In this document: positions 1 through 6,059 of the stretch, one piece after another
How the letters are laid out: each line of letters starts with the position of its first letter
Numbering within the stretch: the stretch's first letter is position 1
Virus record (IMG/VR): IMGVR_UViG_3300043773_001187
Location: 1-20,099 of that record
Origin: a virus
Reading direction: 5' to 3' (one strand)
DNA: 20,099 nucleotides
Notes under the pieces: generated by a model
Databases searched by the model: none
Told to the model about the DNA's origin: nothing
What the model saw: only the letters and a program-made list of their open reading frames with translations
Translations under genes and position numbers: made by a program

Positions 1-1
1 G

Positions 2-517
2 GTAACGGTAGTTATCGAAGCCTATAAAATGCTACTTGAATTTCTTTGCTCAATCAACAATCTGACACAAGTAAACAGCGTAGGCGGCAACCACGACAGA
101 CCGACCGCAAGCAACAAAGAGGAAACCAATGGAGAGATAGCCGAGTTAATTAACTTCATGCTATCAGAGTCGCTAAAAAGCATCAAATTTACCTACAATC
201 ACAGCCTTAATGCACAAGTGATTGACGGTATTAACTACATTTTGGTACACGGTGACAAAGGACATAGTAAAGATAGCAAGATAGGCACGCTAGTATTCAA
301 CCACGGCAAACAGGATATGTTTAACCTAGTGTTGGCAGGGCATTTACATAGCAGGATAACGGGGTGCGACAGTAGTAAATATAGAAAGATAACAGTTCCC
401 AGCGTGTTTACGGGCAATGCGTATTCAGACGACTTAGGTTTTAGCGGTACGGCTGGCTTTATAATCATTTCCAACCGTAACGGGTTGCCTTTAATAACCG
501 ATTATACACTAATTTAG
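2..517 (+). CDS. Metallophosphoesterase, 5'-truncated by the window edge
   Basis: The frame is open from base 2, so the true start and the first metal-binding motif lie outside the window. The visible part carries GNHD (in GGNHDRPT), a VHGDKGHS segment and AGHLHSR, which match the GNHD/E and GHxH metal-binding motifs of calcineurin-like phosphoesterases. Such enzymes hydrolyse phosphomono- or diesters with two metal ions; phage members include SbcD-like nucleases and nucleotide phosphatases, and the substrate here cannot be told. It ends 4 nt before the next gene, so the two are probably one transcription unit. ATG 29 is an internal Met, not a credible start, because GNHD would then sit too close to the N-terminus. 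The family call is firm, the specific role open. Confidence 0.8.
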   Translation, partial: VTVVIEAYKMLLEFLCSINNLTQVNSVGGNHDRPTASNKEETNGEIAELINFMLSESLKSIKFTYNHSLNAQVIDGINYILVHGDKGHSKDSKIGTLVFNHGKQDMFNLVLAGHLHSRITGCDSSKYRKITVPSVFTGNAYSDDLGFSGTAGFIIISNRNGLPLITDYTLI

Positions 518-521
518 CGTT

Positions 522-1025
522 ATGAGATACCTAATACTACTAATTTTATTCAGCGGTTGCGCTATAATGGAAATGCCAAAGGCACGAGCCATAAAGAAAA
601 TCCAAAAGTTACAAGCCCGACAAGAACGGTTAGCCGAAAAATACGACATTGGCACACGTGACACGGTTGTATTTCGAGATACGATAATAACGGGCGGTTA
701 CAAGACTGACACGTTAGTGCAATGGCGTTTTGACGTGGACACCATTTACAGCCAACCTAACGAGGTTATTAAATGGCGCATAACACGAGGTAAGGTAGAT
801 AGTATTTACGTACCTTACAGCGTTAGTATTGAGTGCCCGACAGACACCACGTTTATTAGTGTAAAAATACCTTGCCCCGAAATAAAAATATCTCGTTTTG
901 AAAAGGTTTATTCAAAAGTTTTGCTAACTTTAAAGCGGTGGTGGTGGATTGCCATAATCGTTACTTGCATTTATTTGCTAGTGAGGTTTTGGAGAAACAT
1001 AAAGCCCTATTTACCTTTCGTTTAG
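522..1025 (+). CDS. Putative unimolecular spanin-like lysis protein (lipoprotein signal plus C-terminal TM)
   Basis: 167 aa. The N-terminus MRYLILLILFSGCA is a short hydrophobic signal ending in a lipobox-like LFSGC with the candidate lipidated Cys at residue 13. A charged helical stretch follows (about 20-45), then a beta-like central part, and a single hydrophobic segment (WWWIAIIVTCIYLLVRFW, about 139-156) near the C-terminus. A protein anchored to the outer membrane by its N-terminal lipid and to the inner membrane by a C-terminal helix is the known layout of unimolecular spanins such as phage T1 gp11, which fuse the two membranes in the last step of lysis. The call rests on topology, not on sequence homology. 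It is the last gene before a strong terminator, a usual place for lysis genes. A phage membrane lipoprotein with another role is the alternative. Confidence 0.5.
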   Translation: MRYLILLILFSGCAIMEMPKARAIKKIQKLQARQERLAEKYDIGTRDTVVFRDTIITGGYKTDTLVQWRFDVDTIYSQPNEVIKWRITRGKVDSIYVPYSVSIECPTDTTFISVKIPCPEIKISRFEKVYSKVLLTLKRWWWIAIIVTCIYLLVRFWRNIKPYLPFV

Positions 1026-1047
1026 TTGGTTGTTTATTGGTTAGTGT

Positions 1048-1078
1048 GGGGGTGTGGTGGTTCGCGCCCCCTTTTTTT
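1048..1078 (+). terminator. Rho-independent terminator after the lysis-type gene
   Basis: GGGGGTG (1048-1054) pairs with CGCCCCC (1065-1071), 7 bp with one G-U pair and a 10-nt loop, followed at once by seven T (1072-1078). It starts 22 nt after the stop of the spanin-like gene and separates that operon from the early promoter downstream. Confidence 0.85.
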
Positions 1079-1146
1079 ATGCCAATACTTAAATTAAAGG
1101 CGTTGATAATCAACTATTTAGCTAAACACCCATAAATACTCTAAAA

Positions 1147-1164
1147 ATAGTTTAGTAAAACTAT
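1147..1164. repeat. Inverted repeat ATAGTTT-AGTA-AAACTAT upstream of an early promoter
   Basis: A perfect 7-bp inverted repeat with a 4-nt centre lies about 20 bp upstream of the TATCTTTG box. Related AAAAATAGTTT or AAAACTATTTTT sequences lie upstream of the promoters at 2985 and 3860, so it may be an operator or an upstream activating element. No binding protein is identified. Confidence 0.35.
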
Positions 1165-1185
1165 ACTAGGTATTATATTAACCCT

Positions 1186-1193
1186 TATCTTTG
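1186..1193 (+). promoter_or_regulatory. Bacteroidota-type promoter, -7 box TATCTTTG
   Basis: TATCTTTG fits the TAnnTTTG -7 element of Bacteroidota sigma factors and lies 31 nt before ATG 1224, just downstream of a terminator. A clear -33 TTTG is not seen, only weak T-rich sequence. The same eight bases recur in three further promoters of the window, which supports the call. Confidence 0.65.
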
Positions 1194-1223
1194 ATACATC
1201 ATTAACCACTTAACCAAACTAAA

Positions 1224-1412
1224 ATGAACAATCAACAAGTAATCGGAAGCGCAATAATCAACACAAAATCAAACTTTAGAAACCTTAACGGCACAGTCCA
1301 ACAGGTTGTTGAATATATCCCAAACAAGAGAGTATCTTGCAAAATTTGGGCCGAAGATGTGCAGAAATTTATAACTGCCGACTTTTCACCTAATGAGTGT
1401 ATGTTTTTATAA
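1224..1412 (+). CDS. Hypothetical protein, first early gene
   Basis: 62 aa, not recognised. It contains no membrane segment or metal motif; the composition (many Asn, Gln, Val, Ile) suggests a small soluble, mostly beta-strand protein. The start is set by the A/C-rich leader TTAACCACTTAACCAAAC directly before the ATG, a leader shared with six other early genes. It is the first gene behind the promoter at 1186 and so is likely expressed early, where phages often keep host-takeover proteins. Confidence 0.6.
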   Translation: MNNQQVIGSAIINTKSNFRNLNGTVQQVVEYIPNKRVSCKIWAEDVQKFITADFSPNECMFL

Positions 1413-1467
1413 AAACAAAGGGGCGCAGCATCCTAACAACTGCATTAACCACTAAACCAAACCAAAA

Positions 1468-1644
1468 ATGAACATTTACAAGAACATGACCGAAGCAATG
1501 GAAGGCGCAGAATTATTTTTTTCTGCAAACTTCAACTACAATGACGGGGTAGGTATCGAAAGCCAAAACGGAAACTTTGTTGAGTTTTACAGCAAAAACG
1601 ACCCTGCAATGGATGATACGTTTGTTTGCGAAATACTAGCCTAA
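1468..1644 (+). CDS. Small hypothetical protein (58 aa)
   Basis: ATG 1468 to TAA 1644 reads MNIYKNMTEAMEGAELFF, then a middle rich in Asn and Asp and a C-terminus ending CEILA. It is not recognised. It is accepted because the ATG is preceded by TTAACCACTAAACCAAACC, almost the same leader as the gene before it, and because it fills the gap between two genes without overlap. The protein is acidic and has no membrane segment. Confidence 0.6.
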   Translation: MNIYKNMTEAMEGAELFFSANFNYNDGVGIESQNGNFVEFYSKNDPAMDDTFVCEILA

Positions 1645-1676
1645 CAACTGCAATTTTTAACAACTAAACACAACCA

Positions 1677-2075
1677 ATGAGCGTAGAAATACAAATACAC
1701 AAGGCACTAATAAGAGCCAATTTTTTAAAGGACAAAGACCCCGAAACGGGCTTCGCATGGATAGCCAATGCAATGGCTTGTAACTATACCGACCTTCAAA
1801 TTGAATTGATAGGCTTGCATGGTGATTATCACGCTGGCATGGAAAAGATAACCGTTAGCGAAGCGGTTGAATTGTGGGCAAGGCTTACAGGCAAAAAAAA
1901 CACCGTAGATAATTTTATTGAAACAAAGTGCTGGGCGCAACGCAACGGGTTTGAGATTGCCACCACATCGGAAAAAATACCAACGGAAACTAAACGTGGT
2001 GCAGGTCGCCCGAAACTAACCATTTATTACGAACCAGTAAGCATTTACAGGCTTGCGCAATTTTGTTTGAAATGA
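1677..2075 (+). CDS. Hypothetical protein with AT-hook-like GAGRPK segment
   Basis: 132 aa, not recognised. The N-terminal two thirds look globular and helical. Residues around 107-113 read RGAGRPK, like the G-R-P core of AT-hook DNA-binding peptides, followed by a short tail, so DNA binding is possible but unproven. The A/C-rich leader (TTAACAACTAAACACAACC) sets the start. Its TGA overlaps the ATG of the next gene (ATGA, 2072-2075), which suggests coupled translation. Confidence 0.65.
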   Translation: MSVEIQIHKALIRANFLKDKDPETGFAWIANAMACNYTDLQIELIGLHGDYHAGMEKITVSEAVELWARLTGKKNTVDNFIETKCWAQRNGFEIATTSEKIPTETKRGAGRPKLTIYYEPVSIYRLAQFCLK

Positions 2076-2485
2076 GAGAGATAATTTTTAAAGCCAAACG
2101 CACTGATAACGGCAAATGGATACAAGGTCATTTGTTTACAGTGTGGGAAGATGCTTTTATTTTATGGGGTGCTACTAACGATACCCCTAACATGAAGCAA
2201 GTAGACCCCGAAACCGTTTGTCAATATACAGGCTTAACCGATAAGAACGGGGTTAAAATTTGGGAGGGTAGTATAATAGAGTATGTACCAACTAATACAA
2301 TCCTGCAAGTGCTTTACATTAACGGAGCGTTTGCCGTAACGTATATGGCTAATGCTTATTCACCGATAAATTGGGAGATTGAAGGGGAGGGCGAATATTA
2401 CGACTTTGGAATTAGCAACGACTATTTAACTAGGTCTGAAGTATTAGGCAACATTTTCGATAACCCCGAACTACTAACCAAATGA
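2072..2485 (+). CDS. YopX family protein
   Basis: 137 aa. The start MREIIFKAKRTDNGKWIQGH, the middle VCQYTGLTDKNGVKIWEGSIIEY (about 49-71) and the end EVLGNIFDNPELL (about 123-135) are the conserved blocks of the YopX family, found in many phages of Firmicutes and Bacteroidota; the molecular role is unknown. ATG 2072 is chosen because the family begins with a short M-R-E-I-x-F-(K/R) strand, and an upstream TTG would add only three residues. Start and stop both overlap the neighbouring genes by 4 nt (ATGA), placing it in a tightly coupled cluster ending in the SSB-like gene. Confidence 0.85.
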   Translation: MREIIFKAKRTDNGKWIQGHLFTVWEDAFILWGATNDTPNMKQVDPETVCQYTGLTDKNGVKIWEGSIIEYVPTNTILQVLYINGAFAVTYMANAYSPINWEIEGEGEYYDFGISNDYLTRSEVLGNIFDNPELLTK

Positions 2486-2595
2486 GAAACCCGTTTAACC
2501 GACCCATAAACATAATGGATATTACAATGGTAATTTTTTACATTATGGTACTTAGTGCAATTTATTTTTTAGTAACTTATAACCCCACATTATGA
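2482..2595 (+). CDS. Small single-pass membrane protein (37 aa)
   Basis: ATG 2482 overlaps the stop of the YopX gene and its own TGA (2593-2595) overlaps the ATG of the SSB-like gene, both as ATGA. The 37 residues start MRNPFNRPINIMDI and continue with one hydrophobic helix (about 15-32, TMVIFYIMVLSAIYFLVT). The double overlap and the clean membrane segment argue for a real gene. Function unknown; an accessory lysis, superinfection or membrane-targeting role is possible. Confidence 0.55.
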   Translation: MRNPFNRPINIMDITMVIFYIMVLSAIYFLVTYNPTL

Positions 2596-2951
2596 ACTTT
2601 GAATTAACTGGTAAACTATTTGAGATTTACCCAACCCAACAAAAGACAGAGAAATTTAAAGCCCGTGAGTTCGTGCTCGAAACCACTAAGCAAGTAGGTG
2701 ATAGAGATATAACCGACTACGTAAAGTTTCAAGCCACAGGCGATAAATGCGATGTGCTAAACCGATACAAAACAGGCCACACGGTTACTATCCATTTTAA
2801 CATTCGTGGCAACAAATGGGAAAAGGAGGGCAAAGTAAGCTACTTTACAAATCTTGACGCCTGGCGCATTGAAGGCAGTCAACAAACCAATGACACGCAA
2901 CCGAGTTACGATGCGCCAGCAGATGAGTTCAGTAGCGACTTGCCCTTCTAA
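2592..2951 (+). CDS. DUF3127-type single-stranded DNA-binding protein
   Basis: 119 aa. It opens MNFELTGKLFEIYPTQ and continues with KAREFVLETT, a DYVKFQATGDKCDVL segment, TVTIHFNIRGNKW and a WRI strand (about 91-93), the layout of the DUF3127 family common in Bacteroidota and predicted to adopt an OB fold. The C-terminus is a disordered linker rich in Gln, Thr and Asp ending in DEFSSDLPF, the acidic tip with final P-F that SSB proteins use to recruit partners. It likely coats single-stranded DNA for replication and recombination, in line with ERF being encoded 280 nt downstream. The fold is inferred from family resemblance; the SSB tail is directly visible. Confidence 0.8.
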   Translation: MNFELTGKLFEIYPTQQKTEKFKAREFVLETTKQVGDRDITDYVKFQATGDKCDVLNRYKTGHTVTIHFNIRGNKWEKEGKVSYFTNLDAWRIEGSQQTNDTQPSYDAPADEFSSDLPF

Positions 2952-2984
2952 AAATAGTTTAAAATTATTTTTGCAAATTGGTGC

Positions 2985-3012
2985 TTTGTATTGTTTTTTG
3001 GCTTATCTTTGT
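2985..3012 (+). promoter_or_regulatory. Repeated early promoter, copy A
   Basis: TTTG (2985-2988) and TATCTTTG (3004-3011) are separated by 15 nt and lie 29 nt before ATG 3041. The 28-base block is almost identical to 3860-3887 and 5724-5751, and with its upstream flank it forms a 54-bp repeat (2959-3012). The boxes match the Bacteroidota -33/-7 elements, though the spacing is slightly short. Confidence 0.75.
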
Positions 3013-3040
3013 TTCACACTTAACCACTAAAGCAATCACA

Positions 3041-3202
3041 ATGGAAAACGTAACCCCAAATTGGAAACTAGCAACGGATAAATTTAGCGAAATATCAAAA
3101 ATGATATTTTCAGACAACCTAGACAAAGTAGCCTTAGCCGATTTAATTATTGAGTATGGCAGCCTAAAGTACAAAGACGGGCATAAAGATGGAACAAGAT
3201 AA
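3041..3202 (+). CDS. Hypothetical protein (53 aa)
   Basis: Starts MENVTPNWKLATDKFSEI and ends KDGHKDGTR. It is not recognised; it appears helical and acidic with a basic C-terminus. ATG 3041 is chosen over an upstream start at 2978 because the latter would place the promoter inside the gene, and because the A/C-rich leader TTAACCACTAAAGCAATC directly precedes 3041. It is the first gene of the transcript from promoter copy A and lies just upstream of the ERF gene. Confidence 0.6.
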   Translation: MENVTPNWKLATDKFSEISKMIFSDNLDKVALADLIIEYGSLKYKDGHKDGTR

Positions 3203-3227
3203 TTTAACCACTAAACAACCAAACAAA

Positions 3228-3788
3228 ATGAGTTTGATATTTGAAAAGCTGGCAGCAATCCAGCAAGACATTAACCCAATTGGCAAGAACCAAAAGAACG
3301 CTGGTCAAGGCTTTATGTTTCGGGGCGTAGATGCCGTTTACAACGCATTGCACCCGTTACTAGCAAAGCACGAAGTATTCACCACTAGCAAGATAATTAA
3401 CGCTATTCGTGAGGAAAAGCAAACCAAAAACGGTGGAACGGTTATTTACTCAATCATTGATGTAGAATTTACGTTTTACGCAAAAGATGGTAGCAACGTA
3501 AGCACTCAAGCACGTGGTGAAGGTATGGACAGCGGAGATAAAGCCAGTAACAAAGCGATGGCAGTAGCGCACAAGTACGCATTGACGCAAACCTTTACTA
3601 TCCCTTACGAAGGTATGGTTGACCCCGATGCGGAAAGCCACGAATTAGCCAACGCTATTGATACAGCTATTGCAGGGCTAATTGACTACGAAGGGCGTGA
3701 GCAAGTTACGGCATACTTCAACAAACAAACCGCAAAGGTAAAAGCCGATAAGCGTTTTATTGAAGCCTGCAAAAAACAGTCAGCGTAA
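3228..3788 (+). CDS. erf: ERF family single-strand annealing recombinase
   Basis: 186 aa. The N-terminal domain has MSLIFEKLAAIQQDINPIGK, the F-R-G-V-D segment (31-35) with YNALHPLL, and the signature GEGMDSGDKASNKAM (97-111) followed by AHKYALTQTFTIP, diagnostic for the ERF superfamily (P22 Erf type). These ring-forming proteins anneal complementary strands and drive phage homologous recombination or genome circularisation. ATG 3228 is preferred over an in-frame ATG at 3189 because the family begins near MS-IFEKLA and because the leader TTTAACCACTAAACAACC lies directly before 3228; the longer form would add 13 residues translated from that leader. The SSB-like protein upstream and the NinB-like protein downstream complete a recombination module. 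Confidence 0.9.
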   Translation: MSLIFEKLAAIQQDINPIGKNQKNAGQGFMFRGVDAVYNALHPLLAKHEVFTTSKIINAIREEKQTKNGGTVIYSIIDVEFTFYAKDGSNVSTQARGEGMDSGDKASNKAMAVAHKYALTQTFTIPYEGMVDPDAESHELANAIDTAIAGLIDYEGREQVTAYFNKQTAKVKADKRFIEACKKQSA

Positions 3789-3792
3789 TAAA

Positions 3793-3826
3793 AGCCTATT
3801 GCAGTATTGATTTATTGCGATAGGCT
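3793..3826 (+). terminator. Hairpin after erf, likely terminator or attenuator
   Basis: AGCCTATTGCA (3793-3803) pairs with TGCGATAGGCT (3816-3826), 11 bp with one G-U pair and a 12-nt loop, four bases after the erf stop. It is followed by AATTATTTT rather than a pure T tract, and promoter copy B starts 33 nt further on, so it separates two transcription units. Confidence 0.6.
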
Positions 3827-3859
3827 AATTATTTTAAAACTATTTTTGCAAACTAGTAT

Positions 3860-3887
3860 TTTGTATTGTTTTTTGCCTTATCTTTGT
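3860..3887 (+). promoter_or_regulatory. Repeated early promoter, copy B
   Basis: TTTG (3860-3863) and TATCTTTG (3879-3886) with 15 nt between, 22 nt before ATG 3909. With its flank (3834-3887) it matches 2959-3012 at 48 of 54 positions. Confidence 0.75.
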
Positions 3888-3908
3888 CAGACACTAAACC
3901 AATAAGCA

Positions 3909-4142
3909 ATGAGCAAGCAACTATTTGAACAGCAACAAGAACTGACTATGATTAACCAAAGCAACCTACCGTATGGCTTTAATGAGGAACGGTATTACAA
4001 GGAAGTAAACACCCAGCAAAGCCGAGCCTTTAGGGTAACACCTAGCAAGCCGTTAACCGATGCTGAACGCATAGCACAAGGTGAAGCATTTGCGATTATT
4101 GACGAATACGACAGGCGTAACAGGGGGCAGCAGTTCCAATGA
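3909..4142 (+). CDS. Hypothetical protein (77 aa)
   Basis: Starts MSKQLFEQQQELTM and ends RRNRGQQFQ. It is charged and Gln-rich with no membrane segment and is not recognised. The residues TDAERIAQGEAFAIIDEYDRR (about 50-70) look like an amphipathic helix. It is the first gene after promoter copy B, with the leader GACACTAAACCAATAAGC before the ATG. Its TGA overlaps the start of the NinB-like gene (ATGA), so it may be a small partner of that protein or simply a coupled cistron. Confidence 0.6.
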   Translation: MSKQLFEQQQELTMINQSNLPYGFNEERYYKEVNTQQSRAFRVTPSKPLTDAERIAQGEAFAIIDEYDRRNRGQQFQ

Positions 4143-4579
4143 AAAACATTAAGATGCCGTGCGAGGTGGTTAACGGGGCTATCCAAGTAAACAGGATAGC
4201 CCTAGACCGCCAAGTGAAATCCTTAAAAGATGGTTTGTACACAATAGCCATTGAACCCGTAACGGACACAATTAGCCACCAACAACGGAAATACTTTTTC
4301 GGGGTTGTAATTTCGGATTTACAGTCGGGATTTGCAAACAAAGGCATAGCGGTAAGCGTTCAAGAGTTACGCACGTTATTAGAAACGCTGTTTATATTTC
4401 GTGAGGAATATAGCCCTATACTAGACACCACGCTAAAAGCCCGTATAAGCCTTTCTAATAGCCCCAAAGGGATAAGCAAAGAGGAATTTAACACGATTAA
4501 AAACGCCATTCAGCAACACGCTGCAACGGAATGGGACATTTACGTTCACGACCCTAACGAACCGATATTTAAGGAGTAA
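4139..4579 (+). CDS. NinB/Orf-like recombination protein (tentative)
   Basis: 146 aa. The order of segments, DGLYTIAIEPVTDTISHQQRK (31-51) with an aromatic YFFGVVISDL, then a middle helix and a C-terminal KEEFNTIKNAIQQHAATEWDIYVHDPNEP (115-142), resembles phage proteins annotated as NinB or recombination mediators (lambda Orf type), which begin with an R-S-x-x-Q-N-R/K-Y-like motif and end with a helix and D-P-N-E. Lambda Orf binds single-stranded DNA and SSB and helps load the annealing protein. The position after SSB-like and ERF genes fits. The resemblance is of pattern, so an unrelated conserved phage protein remains possible. Confidence 0.45.
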   Translation: MKNIKMPCEVVNGAIQVNRIALDRQVKSLKDGLYTIAIEPVTDTISHQQRKYFFGVVISDLQSGFANKGIAVSVQELRTLLETLFIFREEYSPILDTTLKARISLSNSPKGISKEEFNTIKNAIQQHAATEWDIYVHDPNEPIFKE

Positions 4580-4660
4580 TAATTTGGCGGTATCAAAGTA
4601 AAGTATTATTTTTACCCCCGACAGCTTATTACGTTCTTTCCCAAGACACATTTAAGATAA

Positions 4661-4718
4661 TGCCCATAACGGATTAGTGCGTTTCCTTGAACGTAGTAAG
4701 TTGTCACCGTTATGGGCA
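4661..4718. repeat. Perfect 12-bp inverted repeat TGCCCATAACGG / CCGTTATGGGCA
   Basis: The arms lie at 4661-4672 and 4707-4718 and enclose 34 nt. That loop can itself form a small CGTT/AACG hairpin. No T tract follows, so it is not a standard terminator; an RNA structure or a binding site for a dimeric protein is likelier. Confidence 0.6.
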
Positions 4719-4948
4719 AATATATTATAGCCAGTTCCGAACCGCCTACTGGTAGCTAGTGACACAATCTAGCATACAAAAAGGCGTGATACTGCGATAC
4801 TATATTTACTAGTGGTTAATCTAGGCAACGATGACAACTTGCGACCTAGCCCTGCATACAACCGATATGCCATTAGTAAACTAAAGTAGCCATGCAAGGG
4901 TGGTGAGTACGTTAGGTATCTTTATAGGCAGTGTTTAAATAAAGCCTA

Positions 4949-5001
4949 TGCAACCTACATACTGTATTTAGTTTCAAATTGTTTGACTAGGTAGGTATGC
5001 A
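4949..5001. repeat. Imperfect inverted repeat in the non-coding region
   Basis: TGCAACCTAC (4949-4958) is complementary to GTAGGTATGCA (4991-5001) with a single bulged base. The stem is adjacent to the ATAGGC/GCCTAT hairpin (4924-4949), giving two consecutive stems just before the nuclease gene. Confidence 0.45.
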
Positions 5002-5037
5002 GGGGAAAAGTTGGTATGCCCTTACATGAATACTTAG

Positions 5038-5045
5038 TATCTTTA
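5038..5045 (+). promoter_or_regulatory. Possible promoter -7 box TATCTTTA
   Basis: TATCTTTA differs from TATCTTTG in the last base only; TTG at 5011-5013 could be the -33 element, 24 nt upstream. The ATG at 5050 follows by 4 nt, which would leave almost no leader, so either the transcript is leaderless or this is not the promoter. Confidence 0.3.
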
Positions 5046-5049
5046 GTCA

Positions 5050-5358
5050 ATGAAGCAAAGCCCACAGATAGCACTCTATTGTTTATGGCTCAAATCTAAG
5101 TCAGTTGACTACGTTCTAGAGTCAACCTTCCACCCTACCCGTAAATGGCGAGCCGATATGGCAATACCTAGCTTAAACGTGCTTATCGAATTTGAAGGAA
5201 TAATGGCAACCAAATCAAGACATACAAGTGTAACAGGCTTTACAAACGATTGCGAAAAGTACAACCAAGCGCAATTACTAGGTTGGAAGGTACTACGCTA
5301 CACGGTAATAAACAAGGCGCAATTTTTTACGGATATTGAAAGCCTAATCAATGCCTGA
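5050..5358 (+). CDS. PD-(D/E)XK-like phage endonuclease (VRR-NUC/Vsr-like fold)
   Basis: 102 aa. The pattern FHPTRKWRADMAIP (27-40), VLIEFEG (44-50), SRHTSVTGFTNDCEKYNQA (56-74) and GWKVLRYT (78-85) is that of small phage nucleases with a restriction-endonuclease-like core: Asp36 and Glu47/Glu49 are the likely metal ligands, and Lys70 and the R-H-T segment are typical of the group. Such proteins are often predicted to act as Holliday-junction or structure-specific nucleases, matching the recombination genes upstream. The last 8 nt overlap the HNH gene. The family is clear by pattern; the DNA substrate is inferred. Confidence 0.7.
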   Translation: MKQSPQIALYCLWLKSKSVDYVLESTFHPTRKWRADMAIPSLNVLIEFEGIMATKSRHTSVTGFTNDCEKYNQAQLLGWKVLRYTVINKAQFFTDIESLINA

Positions 5359-5686
5359 TAACCCTAGACCATTTACGCCAGTACCCAAGCCCGAACCGAA
5401 AGCCAAAGCAAAAGCCAAGCCGATTAAAGCACGTTCAGCTAAACGGGCAAAAGACGACAGGGTATATTTAAAGCTACGCAGTGAGTATTTAGCTAACAAC
5501 CCCCTATGCGAAGCTAGGCTAATGAAATGCACGGGGGTAAGCACCGAAATTCACCACACGCACTCAGGCACTGACCGCAACAAGTATTATCTAATCACTC
5601 CGACTTGGTTAGCCGTTTGCAGGAACTGCCACAACGAGATACACGACAACCCGAAACAGGCTAAAACATTAGGGTATTTAAAGTAG
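5351..5686 (+). CDS. HNH endonuclease
   Basis: 111 aa. A basic, low-complexity N-terminus (KPEPKAKAKAKPIKARSAKRAK, about 13-34) precedes the HNH core: C53, C60, the HH pair at 68-69 (EIHHTHSG), C90-x-x-C93 and H94-N95-x-x-H98 (CRNCHNEIH). The two cysteine pairs form the structural zinc site and the histidines with Asn form the beta-beta-alpha-metal nuclease. Free-standing HNH proteins of this size in phages either nick DNA during packaging or act in recombination; here it lies beside another nuclease and far from the terminase. It starts inside the end of the previous gene. Confidence 0.85.
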   Translation: MPDNPRPFTPVPKPEPKAKAKAKPIKARSAKRAKDDRVYLKLRSEYLANNPLCEARLMKCTGVSTEIHHTHSGTDRNKYYLITPTWLAVCRNCHNEIHDNPKQAKTLGYLK

Positions 5687-5723
5687 CCTAAAATAATTTT
5701 AAAAAAGTTTTAGAAAAAGATAC

Positions 5724-5751
5724 TTTGTATTGTTTTTTGGTTTATCTTTGT
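5724..5751 (+). promoter_or_regulatory. Repeated early promoter, copy C
   Basis: TTTG (5724-5727) and TATCTTTG (5743-5750) with the same 15-nt spacing as copies A and B; only two bases between the boxes differ from copy A or B. It lies 37 nt before ATG 5788 in the gap after the HNH gene. Confidence 0.75.
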
Positions 5752-5787
5752 CGTATAGTTATTCAGTTACCAATAAACAAACCAAAA

Positions 5788-5976
5788 ATGAAAACAGCAA
5801 CACCATCAGAATTATGGAACATGGTATGGGACAATGATTACTTCGGCTCAATTAACCACGTTCAGAAAAGCAATCAAGAACTTTTAAACGAGTTACACAA
5901 TATGCCCGATTGTACGCTACACTACGTTATAACTGGCGACTGTTTAATGATTTTCTCAAAACCTAGCCAACAATGA
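5788..5976 (+). CDS. Hypothetical protein (62 aa)
   Basis: Starts MKTATPSELWNMVWDNDYF and ends MIFSKPSQQ. It is acidic and Trp-containing, with no membrane segment, and is not recognised. ATG 5788 is chosen because an upstream start at 5725 would lie within the promoter and because the leader TTACCAATAAACAAACC directly precedes 5788. It is the first gene after promoter copy C and its TGA overlaps the start of the next gene (ATGA). Confidence 0.6.
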   Translation: MKTATPSELWNMVWDNDYFGSINHVQKSNQELLNELHNMPDCTLHYVITGDCLMIFSKPSQQ

Positions 5977-6059
5977 AAAGACTATTAAAAATAATACTAG
6001 CCATAGTTATACTGTGGTTGGTGATTGATGCCGCTAACTCTATAAACGCAGTGCTATGA
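5973..6059 (+). CDS. Very small membrane protein (28 aa)
   Basis: MKRLLKIILAIVILWLVIDA followed by eight residues ending in NAVL: a basic start, one hydrophobic helix of about 15 residues and a short polar tail. Both ends overlap neighbouring genes as ATGA (5973-5976 and 6056-6059), which is the main support for it being translated. Function unknown. Confidence 0.5.
   Translation: MKRLLKIILAIVILWLVIDAANSINAVL

Larger units (their letters stand above)
4580..5049. other. 470-nt gene-free region with several inverted repeats
   Basis: No reading frame longer than about 20 codons with a credible start lies here on the + strand. The region holds a perfect 12-bp inverted repeat (4661-4672 / 4707-4718), an ATAGGC/GCCTAT stem (4924-4929 / 4944-4949), a 10-bp stem with one bulge (4949-4958 / 4991-5001), and GCATAC or its complement GTATGC at 4772, 4854, 4995 and 5014. 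A TATCTTTA box lies at 4917-4924 and another at 5038. In a genome where genes otherwise overlap, so much structured non-coding DNA suggests a structured RNA, a control region, or an attachment or replication site. No known RNA family was recognised. Confidence 0.6.

Noticed and set aside
938-1135. 65-aa frame on the + strand after the spanin-like gene
   Set aside because: It overlaps the end of that gene in another frame and runs through the terminator hairpin and T tract; its composition is not protein-like.
3189-3227. Longer ERF start at ATG 3189
   Set aside because: The 13 added residues are encoded by the conserved A/C-rich leader and overlap the previous gene.
4831-4884. 17-codon frame MTTCDLALHTTDMPLVN in the non-coding region
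   Set aside because: Length and composition are as expected by chance and no leader or promoter precedes it suitably.
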